From Paraphysomonas bandaiensis (taxonomy: Eukaryota > Chrysophyceae): a stretch of 64,000 nt of DNA. The stretch covers positions 1 through 64,000 of the forward strand of contig CBFFRP010000406.1 of NCBI GenBank assembly GCA_965644295.1, read 5' to 3'. The position numbers were made by a program, and so were the translations under genes. A model generated the notes under the pieces. It did no database searches, had not been told where the DNA came from, and saw only the letters and a program-made list of their open reading frames with translations. Of this stretch, positions 1 to 10,962 are shown one piece after another (position 1 is the first letter of the stretch; each line of letters starts with the position of its first letter).

Positions 1-449
1 TTATCTCAGGCATTCAATAGCTGGGAGGCGTCATAGTACAACACTCAATTGAGGGGGAGTGTTGAGATCTGAAGATTCTATATACTTGCAATTGAGTGCA
101 GTATTATGTGAGATGCAAGGATCGAAAGATATGTATGTAATTAGTACATTATATTGTGTAGTATGAAACTGAAGTAGAAGTGGGTGACTATACAGGATAC
201 GATCACTGAGTGTGTGGTTTGTACACTATAGTAGTAAATGAATGGTGTTGAACACATCGAACACAACTTAGGTTCTTTATCATGTAATGTTTATAATTTC
301 ATCTTATCAGTTGAGAATAGTAAACCTTAGCAAATAATGTCAACTTCTGTTACAGAATACCACGAAAAGGTGCGAGTCTGACTATGTTGAGGGATTTTAG
401 GTTTCAGGTGGTTATCAGTTATCAGTAACAGTACCAGGGCCAGTCAACA
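1..449 (+). mobile_element. 3' end of an LTR retrotransposon (polypurine tract plus 3' LTR)
   Basis: Only the right end of the element lies in the window. Frame 1 from base 1 reads LSQAFNSWEAS and stops at 34-36, a plausible pol C-terminus. A purine tract (GAGGGGGAGTG) ends at about 61. Immediately after it a candidate LTR opens with TGTTGA at 60 and closes with TCAACA at 444-449, which are matching inverted ends giving a 390-bp LTR. A block at about 352-395 (core CACGAAAAGGTGCGAG) recurs inverted near 19300-19345 and directly near 29694-29730, so this is an interspersed family. The 5' part and the left target duplication are outside the window, so the LTR boundaries rest on terminal dinucleotides and the purine tract alone. 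Confidence 0.5.
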
Positions 450-807
450 AAATATACTGTTGTACTGTTACAGTACACAGTGTCGACAGTCGCCGTGAGT
501 CATAGGAGACCTTCTTTTGTGGAATATTTCATTTGAAAGGCATGTGAGCAATGGGATGGGAAGGACTTATTTTGCCGACTATATATGTGTGACCATCTAT
601 CGCACTGATCCTGCTCATTTTTCATGTAATATATCATACAGAACTAAACCAACGGCAGCTCTGTACGGAAACATGACAATCGATCAAAGATCAACAACAC
701 CAGGTCATAATTGTATCGAACAAATAGTAGGGAAATAGGTTACGAACAATGTTATTTATAATAAATGTGTTGGCAAATAGTTGAGCACACGCAGTGAGAG
801 CTAGCGA
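450..807. other. Intergenic stretch without a recognisable gene
   Basis: Runs from the end of the putative LTR to the 3' end of the NAPE-PLD-like gene. A 73-codon open frame at 517-738 starts with TTG, not ATG, and resembles nothing I know. I see nothing else. Confidence 0.5.
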
Positions 808-2059
808 CTACGTTTCTTCAACTTCGTCTTCTCTGTGAACTAGGTACGACTCGTATAAATGCGGATAAAGAGTTGCAAAGTCATGAAGCGAGTGCGAACC
901 AAAGGATACCGTTTCGCCATGTGCCATGGTGAAAAATTGTTGGTTTGACACTCCAGAGGCGGCTCGTGCCCGAGCTAGCTCGAGCGCTGGCTCTGTGTTT
1001 TCTTCCTCAGTGAGCTTGAAGGTGCCCCAATGAATGCCCACAGATTGCTTAGCGCATAAATCCTGATGTATCTTCACAGCCTCTGTCGGGTCACAATGTA
1101 AGTCCTTCATGAACCATCTGGGTAGGTATGCACCAACTGGTATAGCGGCGAGATCGAATGGACCATACATTTCGCCTATCTGTTTGAATACAGAGCAGTA
1201 GGCAGTGTCACCCCCGAAGAAAAAACGTCCATTCTTAGCCAGTACCGCAAACGAACCCCATAGACAGGTTCCATTATCAAATAGTGACCTGCAAGTCCAA
1301 TGTTTGGCGGGTGTGAAGACTATTTCTATTGGCGAACTGCTCTCCATTGTGTCGTCGACAATATGTGACTCCCACCAGTCCAGCTCAACAACATTGTCTA
1401 TATTCAGTTTCCCTAGTAGCTCCTTCACACCTTTCGGTACAATCCACTTGGCCCTGTTGCCTATGCGCCGAGCTGAAGGATAGTCAAAGTGGTCATAGTG
1501 TGTGTGAGACAAGAGAACATAGTCTATCGCGATGTCCTCCAACGGTACTGGGGGACGGATATACCGATAGGGCCCAAATCGGTTAAAAGGGCATGCTCTA
1601 GCGCTCCACATTGGATCTGTAAGAAAGTGTTTACCTCCTAACTGAACATAGCACGAAGAGTGCCCCATCTGCGAAAGGCGTTACAACCAAGACATCGCAG
1701 TACAGGTGACTCACCCATGTAAAGTAACTATTACTCTCAGATGACACAGTTGGAATATCGGCGTCGACAATAGGAATCGGGGGAATGTCTAATGATTGGT
1801 GATATTTAACTTTTCTCCTAAAATTGGAGATCATGAGAGCCATTAAATCACCGATGCTCTTCTCTTTTCGTTTCCATGGGCCAAAATATCTGTTTAACAT
1901 GAATTTCGCCCTTGGCAATATGAGCTTCCGCCCCTTCGAATTCGACTGAAACTGCGAACGTAAATATATTGATTTTGTACTTTCACTTACAGTGCTTTCA
2001 TGGGCACGCAAGGAGTGGGCGTGCAGGCGAACAGATAGGATTCGGCGCTGTCCGAGCAT
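808..2059 (-). CDS. NAPEPLD: NAPE-PLD-like metallo-beta-lactamase-fold phospholipase
   Basis: Predicted N-acylphosphatidylethanolamine-hydrolysing phospholipase D, a membrane-associated zinc enzyme releasing N-acylethanolamines. Exons on the minus strand: 1991-2059, 1715-1951 and 808-1668, giving about 388 residues, close to the animal enzyme. Intron 1669-1714 starts GTGAGT and ends CGCAG and joins ..SYFTW to MGHSSCY, restoring the family's W-x-GH strand. Zinc-site motifs are present: HTHYDHFD (HxHxDH), AKHW, GGDTAY and GIHWGTF. The block TDPMWSARACPF followed by GPYRYIRPP also fits the family. Intron 1952-1990 is only 39 bp and a multiple of three, so it could be retained and the protein would then be 13 residues longer. 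ATG at 2059 is the first in-frame Met; a later start is possible because the N-terminus is poorly conserved. Confidence 0.88.
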
Positions 2060-3126
2060 ACTTTAGGGCCCTATATGTGAGGAATCACGGCCCGTACACA
2101 CAGTTCCAAAACAGGTCAATTGCCCGGACTGTCATTCACTACCACACTGAATGACTTGTGCTCGATTATATATAGAGTTCGACAGTGACAGTAACCATGC
2201 AACCCTTTCACCTATAGAGCTCTCCACTCCTCCGCATACACACCAACACCCCACACTACACCCACCATACACACACATACACACACTCTGTGCTCTACAC
2301 ACTTCACATCACATCCACTTATACGTACACCCGCCTGTTGCTGTAGTAGAACACAACACACCAACACAACACACCACCACCCATTGGTGTATTTCGACGG
2401 TATTCTCACCTGTAGAGTATCTTTCAAGGGCCACTTCAAGCAGCTAGTATGGTATGTGCAGCGAACATGACTGTTGAGCAATAGATGTTTCATGGAGAAA
2501 GTTATGTCTCTAGCTGTAATGAAACATTCCAATCAACACGTGAAGCTGTTTTCTATCACTCTTGTTATAGAGAAGAATCTAAATATTTAACTGAAGAGTG
2601 AACAACATCATACAATCTTTAGGTTTGTGTGTTTTCGTAATTTGATTCATGAGTATTACGTTTCTACAAACGCAATTGATTTAACCTTTTATAGTAAGAG
2701 AAATTAGTTTTTACTAAGAGAAATTATACTTAACCACGGGTTATAAGGAGGCTATATCGTCCTGCGCTCAAAATTGTAATTGATCCCCATGATGTTGAAA
2801 ACCTAATGTATTTGGAATGTATAGATATTTGTAGCTTGCATGCTGTTAGATTAAATAAGTGTTCCCTAAGAGATTAATATTAAGAGAATTTGAAAATGTT
2901 CGAAGTATTGTTTCCATCAATGAAATTGTGATTATACTAGATTATATCAAAACAATAAATCCTTGAATTTCTTTCAATAATAATATCAATACCACTAGAA
3001 CAGAAGGACACTGAAGAAATAATAGCATATAATGTACTTGATAATGAATGTAACAAACAAATAACTATAGTATCACGAGTCTTCTTGTTGTCATTGGCAT
3101 CCACATATATGTACAAGGTACAACCC
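2060..3126. other. Upstream region of the NAPE-PLD gene and AT-rich intergenic DNA
   Basis: Bases 2215-2380 are strongly AC-rich (many ACACAC/CACCAC runs), next to the promoter side of the NAPE-PLD-like gene. The rest is AT-rich with no convincing coding frame. A copy of a foldback-repeat arm lies at 2727-2781. Confidence 0.5.
2727..2781. repeat. Single arm of a foldback repeat
   Basis: The segment containing TTAACCAC, TAAGGAGGCTATATCGTC and GCGCTCAAAATT matches, at high identity, the reverse complement of the right arm of the hairpin repeat at 56824-56941. Here only one arm is evident. Confidence 0.6.
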
Positions 3127-3447
3127 CTACTGGTGCAACTGCCTCGAATGCTGTGTGTATGGTATGACGCACACAGTCCTCAAAGCATGATGTGACCCAA
3201 GTCTTGAAAGAACTGGATGCCACTGTTCCAAATCCCCATCAACATTATATTTGAAATTAGAACTCTCCAGTAAAATTCTTGAAGTTGTTGTGAAGACCTG
3301 TCCCCCTGAAGATATACCGCTTGCACTGACATTATTTTGATTTTCTATATGACAAAGGATGGAATATAGCTTAGAGTGTTTGATAATATGAGTTGAAAGT
3401 CGATTCATATTTGCGCTTTCCCCAAAATGTAGAACAGCCACATTCAA
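3127..3447 (-). CDS. Unrecognised open frame, possible exon
   Basis: About 106 codons open on the minus strand, containing FGESANMNRL and LEQWHPVLSRLGS and ending in QLHQ. The frame begins at TTG rather than ATG, and it stays open a further 14 codons upstream (to about 3489) with a TAG acceptor-like site inside that stretch, so if real it is an internal or last exon whose upstream exons I cannot find. The surroundings are AT-rich and repeat-like. I do not recognise the protein. It may equally be chance or the relic of a mobile element. Confidence 0.2.
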   Translation of the reverse strand: MNVAVLHFGESANMNRLSTHIIKHSKLYSILCHIENQNNVSASGISSGGQVFTTTSRILLESSNFKYNVDGDLEQWHPVLSRLGSHHALRTVCVIPYTQHSRQLHQ

Positions 3448-3972
3448 ATAACTACCAAGGTCGTAAATAATATAGAAGACAACTCATTTTCTAGATAGAT
3501 ATAATACTATTTTGGCATACATAATTGTGTCATTTTGAATAAAACTCATCACCAATATAATTCTGATAGAAACCACTGTCGTAAATAGTCATGATGCTTC
3601 AGTTTCACAGCGCGCTATATAGCAATCCAAACTGTTACCACGTAATACCGTTTTAAGCATTGTGTTTAACGAATAGTACAGTTCCCAACAAGCTAACAAT
3701 ATCTCAAGAATTATGTCTCTAACCCTAATATATTCAAATTTTAAGTATTTCGAGTCTATTTCGAAAAAAGAGGTTCACATTTAAAATTATTAATGATGGG
3801 AGAAAGTGGAGTAGTTAACTACTTAAATACCACGAACAATGAATTAAATGGTGAATAGAGCCGTAGTATTTCCTAGTTGTATTATATATTAATTATCATA
3901 CGACTGTGGCATAAAAATACCTTTTGCATAACTGAAAAACAATTTCATCCACGTTAACATTCAATACTACAG
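3448..3972. other. AT-rich intergenic stretch
   Basis: I see no coding frame, RNA gene or clear repeat here. It ends at the 3' end of the SmD3 gene. Confidence 0.5.
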
Positions 3973-4408
3973 CTACTTCTTCTTTCCCCTTCCTCGTCCG
4001 GCGGTGGTAGTTGATCCATCTCCAACTGTTTTCGCTCTCATAGCTTGAACCTTCTTAAATATTGGCGCACTTTTTAAAAGTTCTGGTACGACTATAAACT
4101 TAACCTGTCCCCCTCTAAGAAACACTTGTTCCAACCGAGATATACGACCGTTCTTTGCAGTCATTGTCACTAATAAAATAATAAGAACAGTCAATCTCGA
4201 ATCAATTTTATATACGCACCTTCAGTCAATCTACAATTCATTGTATCCTCAGACTCCTCAAGCATTCCCCTGTAAGTTTCACCTGTCTTGAGTTCTACTG
4301 TAACGACATGTCCTTCGGCCTCATGAAGAAGTTTAATAGGAACTCCAACAGCTGAAATAATAATTAAACAATTTTCAATGGAAAATAGTGCTTACTCTTT
4401 GCGGACAT
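3973..4408 (-). CDS. SNRPD3: Small nuclear ribonucleoprotein SmD3
   Basis: Core spliceosomal Sm protein, part of the heptameric ring on U1, U2, U4 and U5 snRNAs. Three exons: 4396-4408 (13 bp, MSAK), 4220-4351 and 3973-4169, with introns of 44 bp (4352-4395, GTAAGC..CAG) and 50 bp (4170-4219, GTGCGT..TAG). The spliced product is 113 residues. It shows the Sm fold signatures [13 protein letters not shown] and [17 protein letters not shown] (Sm1) and [21 protein letters not shown] (Sm2), followed by KSAPIFKK and a short RGRGKKK tail. The tail is a shortened RG-rich C-terminus, the part methylated in animal SmD3. Phase adds up exactly over all three exons. It faces the coiled-coil gene at 5290 head to head across a long tetranucleotide array. 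Confidence 0.96.
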
Positions 4409-4529
4409 TATAGAATATACGCGAATCAGGCCACTGTCTCTATTCTAATTAGACTGGTGACAATAATCCAACCTACACAGGCAAGCACCAAAGACAATTA
4501 CTTCTGACTACTGTCGGTACACATGCATA

Positions 4530-4659
4530 AATACATACATACATACATACATACATACATACATACATACATACATACATACATACATACATACATACAT
4601 ACATACATACATACATACATACATACATACATACATACATACATACATACATACATACA

Positions 4660-4691
<32 letters not shown>

Positions 4692-5092
4692 CATACATAC
4701 ATACATACATACATACATACATACATACATACATACATACATACATACATACATACATACATACATACATACATACATACATACATACATACATACATAC
4801 ATACATACATACATACATACATACGTACATACATACATACATACATACATACATACATACATACATACATACATACATACATACATACATACATACATAC
4901 ATACATACATACATACATACATACATACATACATACATACATACATACATACATACATACATACATACATACATACATACATACATACATACATACATAC
5001 ATACATACATACATACATACATACATACATACATACATACATACATACATACATACATACATACATACATACATACATACATACATACATAC
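4530..5092. repeat. (CATA)n / (TATG)n microsatellite array
   Basis: About 560 bp of nearly pure tetranucleotide with rare interruptions (near 4688 and 4825). It lies in the intergenic region shared by the divergent SmD3 (ATG at 4408) and coiled-coil (ATG at 5290) genes. Open frames of MYVC or IHTY repeats here are by-products of a 4-bp repeat with no stop codons. Confidence 0.98.
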
Positions 5093-5289
5093 GCTTCGTG
5101 TAGGATACAATACTACCTGTATACATGGTATACTCTGCCTTCTTCTTGTTTGCGCAATTTTTGTGGCAGTGTGTGTCAGTTCTGCCTATTCCGAGAGTGT
5201 CCAGCGGTTGGGCAAAGATATGTGGCGCAGTCAACAACATGTCACCACAATAACATCACGCCAACATACGGTGTCACATTAAATTTGTA

Positions 5290-5760
5290 ATGGAGTTTGT
5301 ACAGAAGCTAGGCCGAAGGGCTAAAATCCAAGCGTTGAAGTCTGAGAAAGAGGAGCTGAAGTTAAAGTACGAGGAACTTAAGCACCAACATAAGGTTTAC
5401 ATGGCTCTTAAGGGCGACAGAGCTGACATTCAGAAGGTTATTATGGCAAATTCAGTTGCTATTTCTTTGTACGAGGATAAGATCAACAACCCTACACCAG
5501 CAGCTCCCACAGTACAGCTACGCTACAATACTGAAGTGTTGGATACGATTAAACACTGCAAAGATAACTTGACAAATATCTTAGCGAGTATATCACGTGC
5601 TTCTGGAGAAATTACGGAGGAAGTATTAGCGAAAGTTTGTATGCACGTATCGTAATTTACGGAATAGTAATTTTATTCTCAGGAAACACAGGAGTTCCAC
5701 AAGAGCAAAGACAAAATCAAAGCAAAAATTGATAACCTCAAGGAAAAACTTAACAACTGA
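5290..5760 (+). CDS. Small coiled-coil protein of unknown function
   Basis: Two exons, 5290-5634 and 5683-5760, joined across a 48-bp intron (GTTTGT..CTCAG), give 140 residues. Without splicing the frame would stop at 5653; after splicing it ends TGA at 5758-5760. The protein is almost all helix-forming: residues 10-40 are charged (KIQALKSEKEELKLKYEELK), and the second exon is another heptad-like stretch (HKSKDKIKAKIDNLKEKL). A Pro/Ala linker (NNPTPAAPT) lies near residue 70. No signal peptide or membrane segment is visible. I do not recognise the family. A small adaptor of a coiled-coil complex is possible but is a guess. It shares its promoter region with SmD3. Confidence 0.75.
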
Positions 5761-6345
5761 AAATATTGCTGAATATTGAGTTTTTTTTAATACTTTGCGC
5801 AGCATCTAATGTTGATTATGTTGTTGCTAAAATAATTCGATAAGGTTTTCGTAAGATTCCAATGGGCATATGATTACGATCTTATTCTGGGTTCTGGCTA
5901 AGAGAGGTCATAAACTATAAATATATACTCATTGTAATCAACAGTTCGAAACACATAATGTATGTTATACTTTTGTTTCACGAAATAAATCTACGACGTT
6001 CTGATAAATATTATCAAACACAATGATAGACCTCCAGTTGAGCAGTGGGCCCTTCATATACTGACTACAAAAGATGTCCACTGCGATAAATGCATAGTAT
6101 CCAGATATATATGTATACAAAATGACATTTTTTCTAATTCTTATGGTTTTAAAAATCTCTTCTACTCTTGCCAAACGCGTAACAGACAATGTATTGGTCG
6201 GATAAGAAACATCAACATAGAATAGAAAGTAAGAAATGTAATTTCCCATTAATTAACACGGGACGCTGTCAAATCAACAACAAGTACTACAACTTCTACT
6301 ATCCCAAGTGCGGGCCCGCTTCCAGTGCATTACAATAGAATTACA
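5761..6345. other. Intergenic stretch between converging genes
   Basis: This separates the 3' ends of the coiled-coil gene and the U2AF gene. A minus-strand ATG-initiated frame of 94 codons at 5965-6249 (starting MGNYISYFLFYVDVSYP) is hydrophobic, not recognised, and in AT-rich sequence. I do not call it a gene. Confidence 0.4.
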
Positions 6346-8167
6346 CTAGCATAACTCTCTGTTTGAGAACTTCACCTCATCAAACTGCGAAACAAAATAG
6401 CGTGCATTAGCCGACGCACAGTATTTATGATTCGACTTATCACTTACATATCTCGCTACGACAACGCGATCTGCAAATTTCCTTCCTCTGAGCGCGAGAG
6501 CGGCCTTCTTCGCAGACTCTGCATCCCTGAATTCAACGAACACACTTCCTTCCGCAGCCTTGGGGAATCTGTCACACTCACGTGGTATTACCACTTGCAT
6601 AACAGCCCCGTATTGTGAGCATTCCTCCTGGACGTCCTCAAGGATATCGCGGTACTCGGAATCGATCTGCAGCTCATGCGCCTCCACCATATTTTCCAGA
6701 ACCAACACCTGCGAAAACATTACGCATGTATGGTAGTGAGTGGAAGAGCTCACCCTGGTTGGAGTCTCATTAGAAATATCCATATGTTGTTGATAGTGTT
6801 GCTGTGAAGTTATGGCGAGGGGACCACCAGTACCAGCCCCTGCCCCAGGCCCGTATATGCTGGCAATAGTGGCAGCAGAGGCGGAAGAAGGCAGCGTTGG
6901 AGTCGTATGCTGTGTGGCTACTCTCACTGTTAATGTCTTATCACGAATAGAAAGATTGTTCAGCCCAATGCAGGCCACGTTTGTATTTGCAGGGTCCATG
7001 TATTCGCAGAAGGCGTAACCCTTGGAGATGTTGGACCCCGCCTCCTTCACCAAATGAAACGACTTCAGTGGACCAAATGCTCTCAAGAGTTCTTTAATAT
7101 CATCTTCACCCAAATCATAGGGAAGGCCACCCACAAACACCTACAAAGTGTTAGAGAAAGAAGGACACAGTGGGTATACATCAGTATCCTTTACCTTGTT
7201 GGGCCCATCAGCCACAGTGGTGCTAACGATTCCAAGGGCGCTCAGGTCGAGCTGTGGAGTGGGGCCGAGGTGCTTGGGCATCATATCAGGTCGGTAATCG
7301 TTAGGACGGCGGATTCTCAGAGTGTTTCCATTGTACTGCAACCCATCAAGTTGGCAGCAGGCAGTAGTAAGCTCTATGGAAGTCAACTCCACAAAGGCGA
7401 AGCACTTCTCGCGGTTGATGTATACACTCACAACCGGGTCTCGTCCATCTGAGTCAGCTGGGGAGAGAGCACGTTTGATTACATCTCGGAAAAAAACTGA
7501 TATCTCTGCCTCGTTGACCGTGGCAGGAACGCCTCCGACGTAGAGACGTCTCGCGTGTCTGGTTTGCTGCATACTCACACCCAAGCCACCCTCCATAGGT
7601 ATTCCAGGATTGGCCCCCACTCCTCCGATTGGGGGAAGCTCTCCTCCTTCAGGAGGTTTAACATCGAAGTTTGATGGCTTGTTTTTTCTTCTTGAAACCC
7701 ATTTCTTCGGCTGCTCAACTGGAGATGGGGACCGATCGCGGCCCATCTGTCTACTTGTCTCACCGTGGCCTCTCCTGCTACTGCTTCTGTCCCTGTCACG
7801 AGAGCTTCCCCGTCGCCTGGAAGAACGATCACGCGATCGTGATCTGTGCCTCCCTGATTCCCGAGATCTGCGTATATTATATTTTAACCGCACAAGATAA
7901 TTCGCATCGTCTACCAAACCTTGATCGATTCCTGCTACTCCTATGTCTACTTGACCCCGATTTACTTCGCGATCGTTCTCTGCGGTCACTTTTACGGGAA
8001 GACCTGCTAGATCGTTCATAATTCGCATCTGCATAGCGACTATCATAGCCATTCGACTGCTCGCCGGCAGCAGGAGCTGTGGCCGCACTATCCTGAGGAG
8101 GCGGGATCGCATTATTTTCAGCCGTCATCCATGCCGGCATGGTCATCTCTCTTCCCCTACCAGCCAT
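6346..8167 (-). CDS. U2AF2: Splicing factor U2AF large subunit (U2AF65)
   Basis: Binds the polypyrimidine tract at 3' splice sites and recruits U2 snRNP. Five exons (7920-8167, 7195-7867, 6754-7140, 6448-6708, 6346-6384) with introns of 45-63 bp give 535 residues in perfect phase. Order: N-terminal RS-rich region (SRSKSGSSRHRSSRNRSR, RHRSRSRDRSSRRR), a U2AF35-ligand-like segment (PSNFDVKPPEG), RRM1 (RLYVGGVPATVNEAE..CFAFVEL), RRM2 (VFVGGLPYDLGEDDIKELL..KGYAFCEY), then the UHM (VLVLENMVEAHEL..EECSQYGAV..VFVEF..ARYFDEVKF) ending SNRELC. The expected Trp of the ligand motif appears to be Phe here. The ATG at 8167 is the first in frame. It is head to head with the thioredoxin-fold gene at 8636. 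Confidence 0.96.
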
Positions 8168-8635
8168 TGCGAAGTGTTTGTTGAAGTAGTTATAGCAATG
8201 GATGAGTACGAGTTGTTTTAGTCTTGCAAGATGCCGTGCTCGAACTCATATACATATAGTGCTGCGCTGGTTCAGAGTGCATACATATACAGTGCATACA
8301 TATACAGTATATACCATACACAGTGAAGTTCGATACACACCCAATACGACAAGCAAATACAGAAACAGTATACTGCTGAGTCACTACGACAACAGTGAGT
8401 ACAGCAGTTGTTATGTACAGCAATACTGGAATACGAATACACCGATCGTAGTATGCCATACCATGGATACAGTATAGGATTCCTAGCTGCTGTATATGTT
8501 CTCGCGTACATGATTGTATTCTACCGGTGCATCCACACTGCACAGCAATTACATGCATTATATGTTGGAACAAACAACAGACATACTGCACTACACACAC
8601 ATTACCCTCTCAGTGAACAGCCCTCGCAACTAACC
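8168..8635. promoter_or_regulatory. Shared upstream region of two divergent genes
   Basis: Lies between ATG 8167 (-) and ATG 8636 (+). It is dense in TATACAG/CATATACAGT and GTATAC-like words (for example 8266-8310). The same word set recurs upstream of other starts in the window. The exact promoter elements are not known, so the assignment is by position. Confidence 0.4.
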
Positions 8636-9302
8636 ATGCCTCCTCCTTTACCCCCTAAGCCCCTTGGAATCAACCTAGGGTCCCCAGCATCACCTGTGAA
8701 GGTGGATGTGTTCATCGACCCCTGCTGTCCATTCTCCAAGAAGATATTCAAACAGCTGATGGACGTTCACTCATGGGCCGAACAAACAGATCCCTCTGCT
8801 CTCAACGTGTGTATTTATCTTTGCCCTCAACCGTGGCATCCTCAAAGTCCAGTGCTGGTGGAGAGTGCGCTGGCTGTGCAGATGATTGACGAGACCAGAG
8901 TCGTTCCTTACCTTGACAAGTATGTTCCGTACAATGATATAGTTACTTACGAACTAACTATAAATTATACATTTTAGATTGTTTGATGTGGTAGAGAATT
9001 TCTATGATATTGTGGCATACACAAAATCAAGAGCCGAGCTTCACCGCGACCTGGCTGAAATAGCCGCGGGCTTCGTTCCGGCGGAAGCATTTCAACAGTT
9101 ACTGGCTTATAAAGAAGTAGAAGGAACAAGGAATAATGGGAATGAAACAACTCAGATGATGAAGTGGCTTGTGAAATACCACCGTTCATGTGGAGTTCAT
9201 GTTACCCCTACTTGCTTTGTGAACAATATTGAGGCGTCACAGATCAGCAGTGGCTGGAGCCTATCCCAGTGGCAAGAGTTTCTAACACCAATGTTCGCTT
9301 AG
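8636..9302 (+). CDS. DsbA-like thioredoxin-fold protein
   Basis: Exons 8636-8919 and 8978-9302 (58-bp intron GTATGT..TTTTAG) give 202 residues. After a proline-rich start (MPPPLPPKPLG) comes a thioredoxin-like strand and the segment KVDVFIDPCCPFSKK, matching the D-x-x-CPFS active-site region of DsbA/2-hydroxychromene isomerase-like proteins. The C-terminal cis-proline loop appears as HVTPTCFVNN. This fits the DSBA-like thioredoxin family. The cysteines are CCPFS rather than CxxC, so it is probably not a classic dithiol oxidase; substrate unknown. An upstream in-frame extension to 8408 would add a hydrophobic stretch but runs through the promoter-like repeat DNA, so I chose the Met at 8636. 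Confidence 0.8.
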
Positions 9303-10962
9303 TGTTAACAACTACAACTCGCTATCAAATGGGCGTTTGTGCAGGGGTTTAACTTAAAATTGTGCTGTTCCTATCTTAATGACTTTGTGCTTCGATATAA
9401 TCGCTTGTATTGTTTCCCACCTATTGTGGCACAAAGCGAATAATCCCGAAGAAATTAAACTAGATAAATTGTGAACGGAGATAAACTAAATGATGATAAG
9501 GTTCCCTACTTGGTAAACAAACGTCTAAACTCTTTCTGTAGGACAACGCAATAATATCTCTACTAGGGAGTATAATTAGGGTGCTGGTAATACAGAGGTG
9601 AAAACGATGTGTACATTTTTGATAGAACAGAGCTTAGATTTCACCATAGAAAATAGATTGATTGACGATGCAATGCAAAGCAAATTGTGAGTTGTTGTGA
9701 GCGGTTCAGCAAAAAAACAATAGTATCGTGCACCCGAAATCGGGTAACTATAGAAGTAGAACGTCAAACAGTAAGTAACAGTTGCATTGTCGAACTTGAA
9801 TACAGACTGTGCACTAGGTACACATCAAATATAGTGCATGAGCACTATAAATAGACTTAAAATTAACATTTCGATTTCTTACAAGACTTTGACGGCATTA
9901 GCTGAGCTATTTAGCTAGGTATTCTAGATTCATGTATAACATGTTCGACATCATTCGTACAACAAAAGAAAGACGAATTAAAGTTTACCCATTCACAAGA
10001 CCAGATTCACATATATCAAAAATATCTCCACGACCCCCCACAATTATCTTCTTGGCTCCGTAATCGACGCCCACGGGTTCTCAAACCTCTTGCCATCAAT
10101 AGAAGCTAGTGAAAGCTGCAACGTTTTGAAACTCTCTACACCCTAACATTCTCTTGACCCACCAATTCTGGGATTATAAGCAAGTACCAGCTTACCGTGT
10201 TAATAAGCTTCCCATCAGTACTATATATCATTGCATGTCCCGCCTCATTTCATTGTACTGGAGTGATATGGATTTCATATCATTGCATGCTCCCTGTATA
10301 ATTAGCACGCTCTACTGGTATTCCACATCGCGCTTGTACACTAGCTCCTCTGCTTCCCGTGTACAGGACAAGTTGCTGCAGTAAGTGTTTCATATTTATA
10401 TGAGAGGCCAGCAGTAAGATCACGTATGAACGTAACAGATCAGCATCACAGAACAATGCAGGAAGTTTCGTGTGGATATATGCATATTCACACACTTCTA
10501 TAGCTCTACAGACAACACTTCGTACGAAGTTATAGTGGTATGTATACAGGTACAGTGGAGGAGATATACAGTGTACCGCAGTTGCATACCATACTACGAC
10601 GTAGTAGCGTACATCATAGTTGGTTGTGTGTGTGGTATGTATATGTATGTAGGTGTGTACAGCAGTAAGTATGCGTATATACGTATATACATATACTCTG
10701 CTCTGTGCCTGCCTGTGTGTATAGTGTATGAGTTTCTTAAATAGAGGTGGATCAAGACACTAATTACCCCATTGGTCACCCGTGTGTCCACCTCATCGAT
10801 TAGTCGTGTGGATTATAACGATCCTGCTCTATGTCACAGGGGCGGTCTGCTTGTGTCTGATATAGTAATCCTATAGATCTCTAGGCCTGTAGCTATACAT
10901 ATATATATACATCTATCTACTTATACAACACACACGTAGACACATATATCTCAGTATATAGG
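9303..10962. other. AT-rich intergenic region without a gene
   Basis: About 1.66 kb. Only short chance frames occur. The last 450 bp (about 10500-10730) are rich in GTATAC/TATATAC and TGTGTG words, like other upstream regions here, and probably include the promoter of the gene starting at 10963. Confidence 0.5.

Noticed and set aside
2212-2532. 106-codon minus-strand frame rich in Val/Cys
   Set aside because: It is the complement of an AC-rich low-complexity stretch in an upstream region; no family resemblance.
4473-5290. Long MYVC / IHTY open frames on both strands (also at 22792-23082 and 26664-27246)
   Set aside because: They are translations of a (TATG)n microsatellite, which has no stop codon in any frame; not proteins.
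5965-6249. 94-codon ATG frame downstream of U2AF65
   Set aside because: Hydrophobic, AT-rich, unrecognised and between converging gene ends; no splice or homology support.
8408-8635. N-terminal extension of the DsbA-like gene with a membrane-like segment
   Set aside because: It runs through GTATAC-rich promoter-like sequence and the family needs only the part from 8636.
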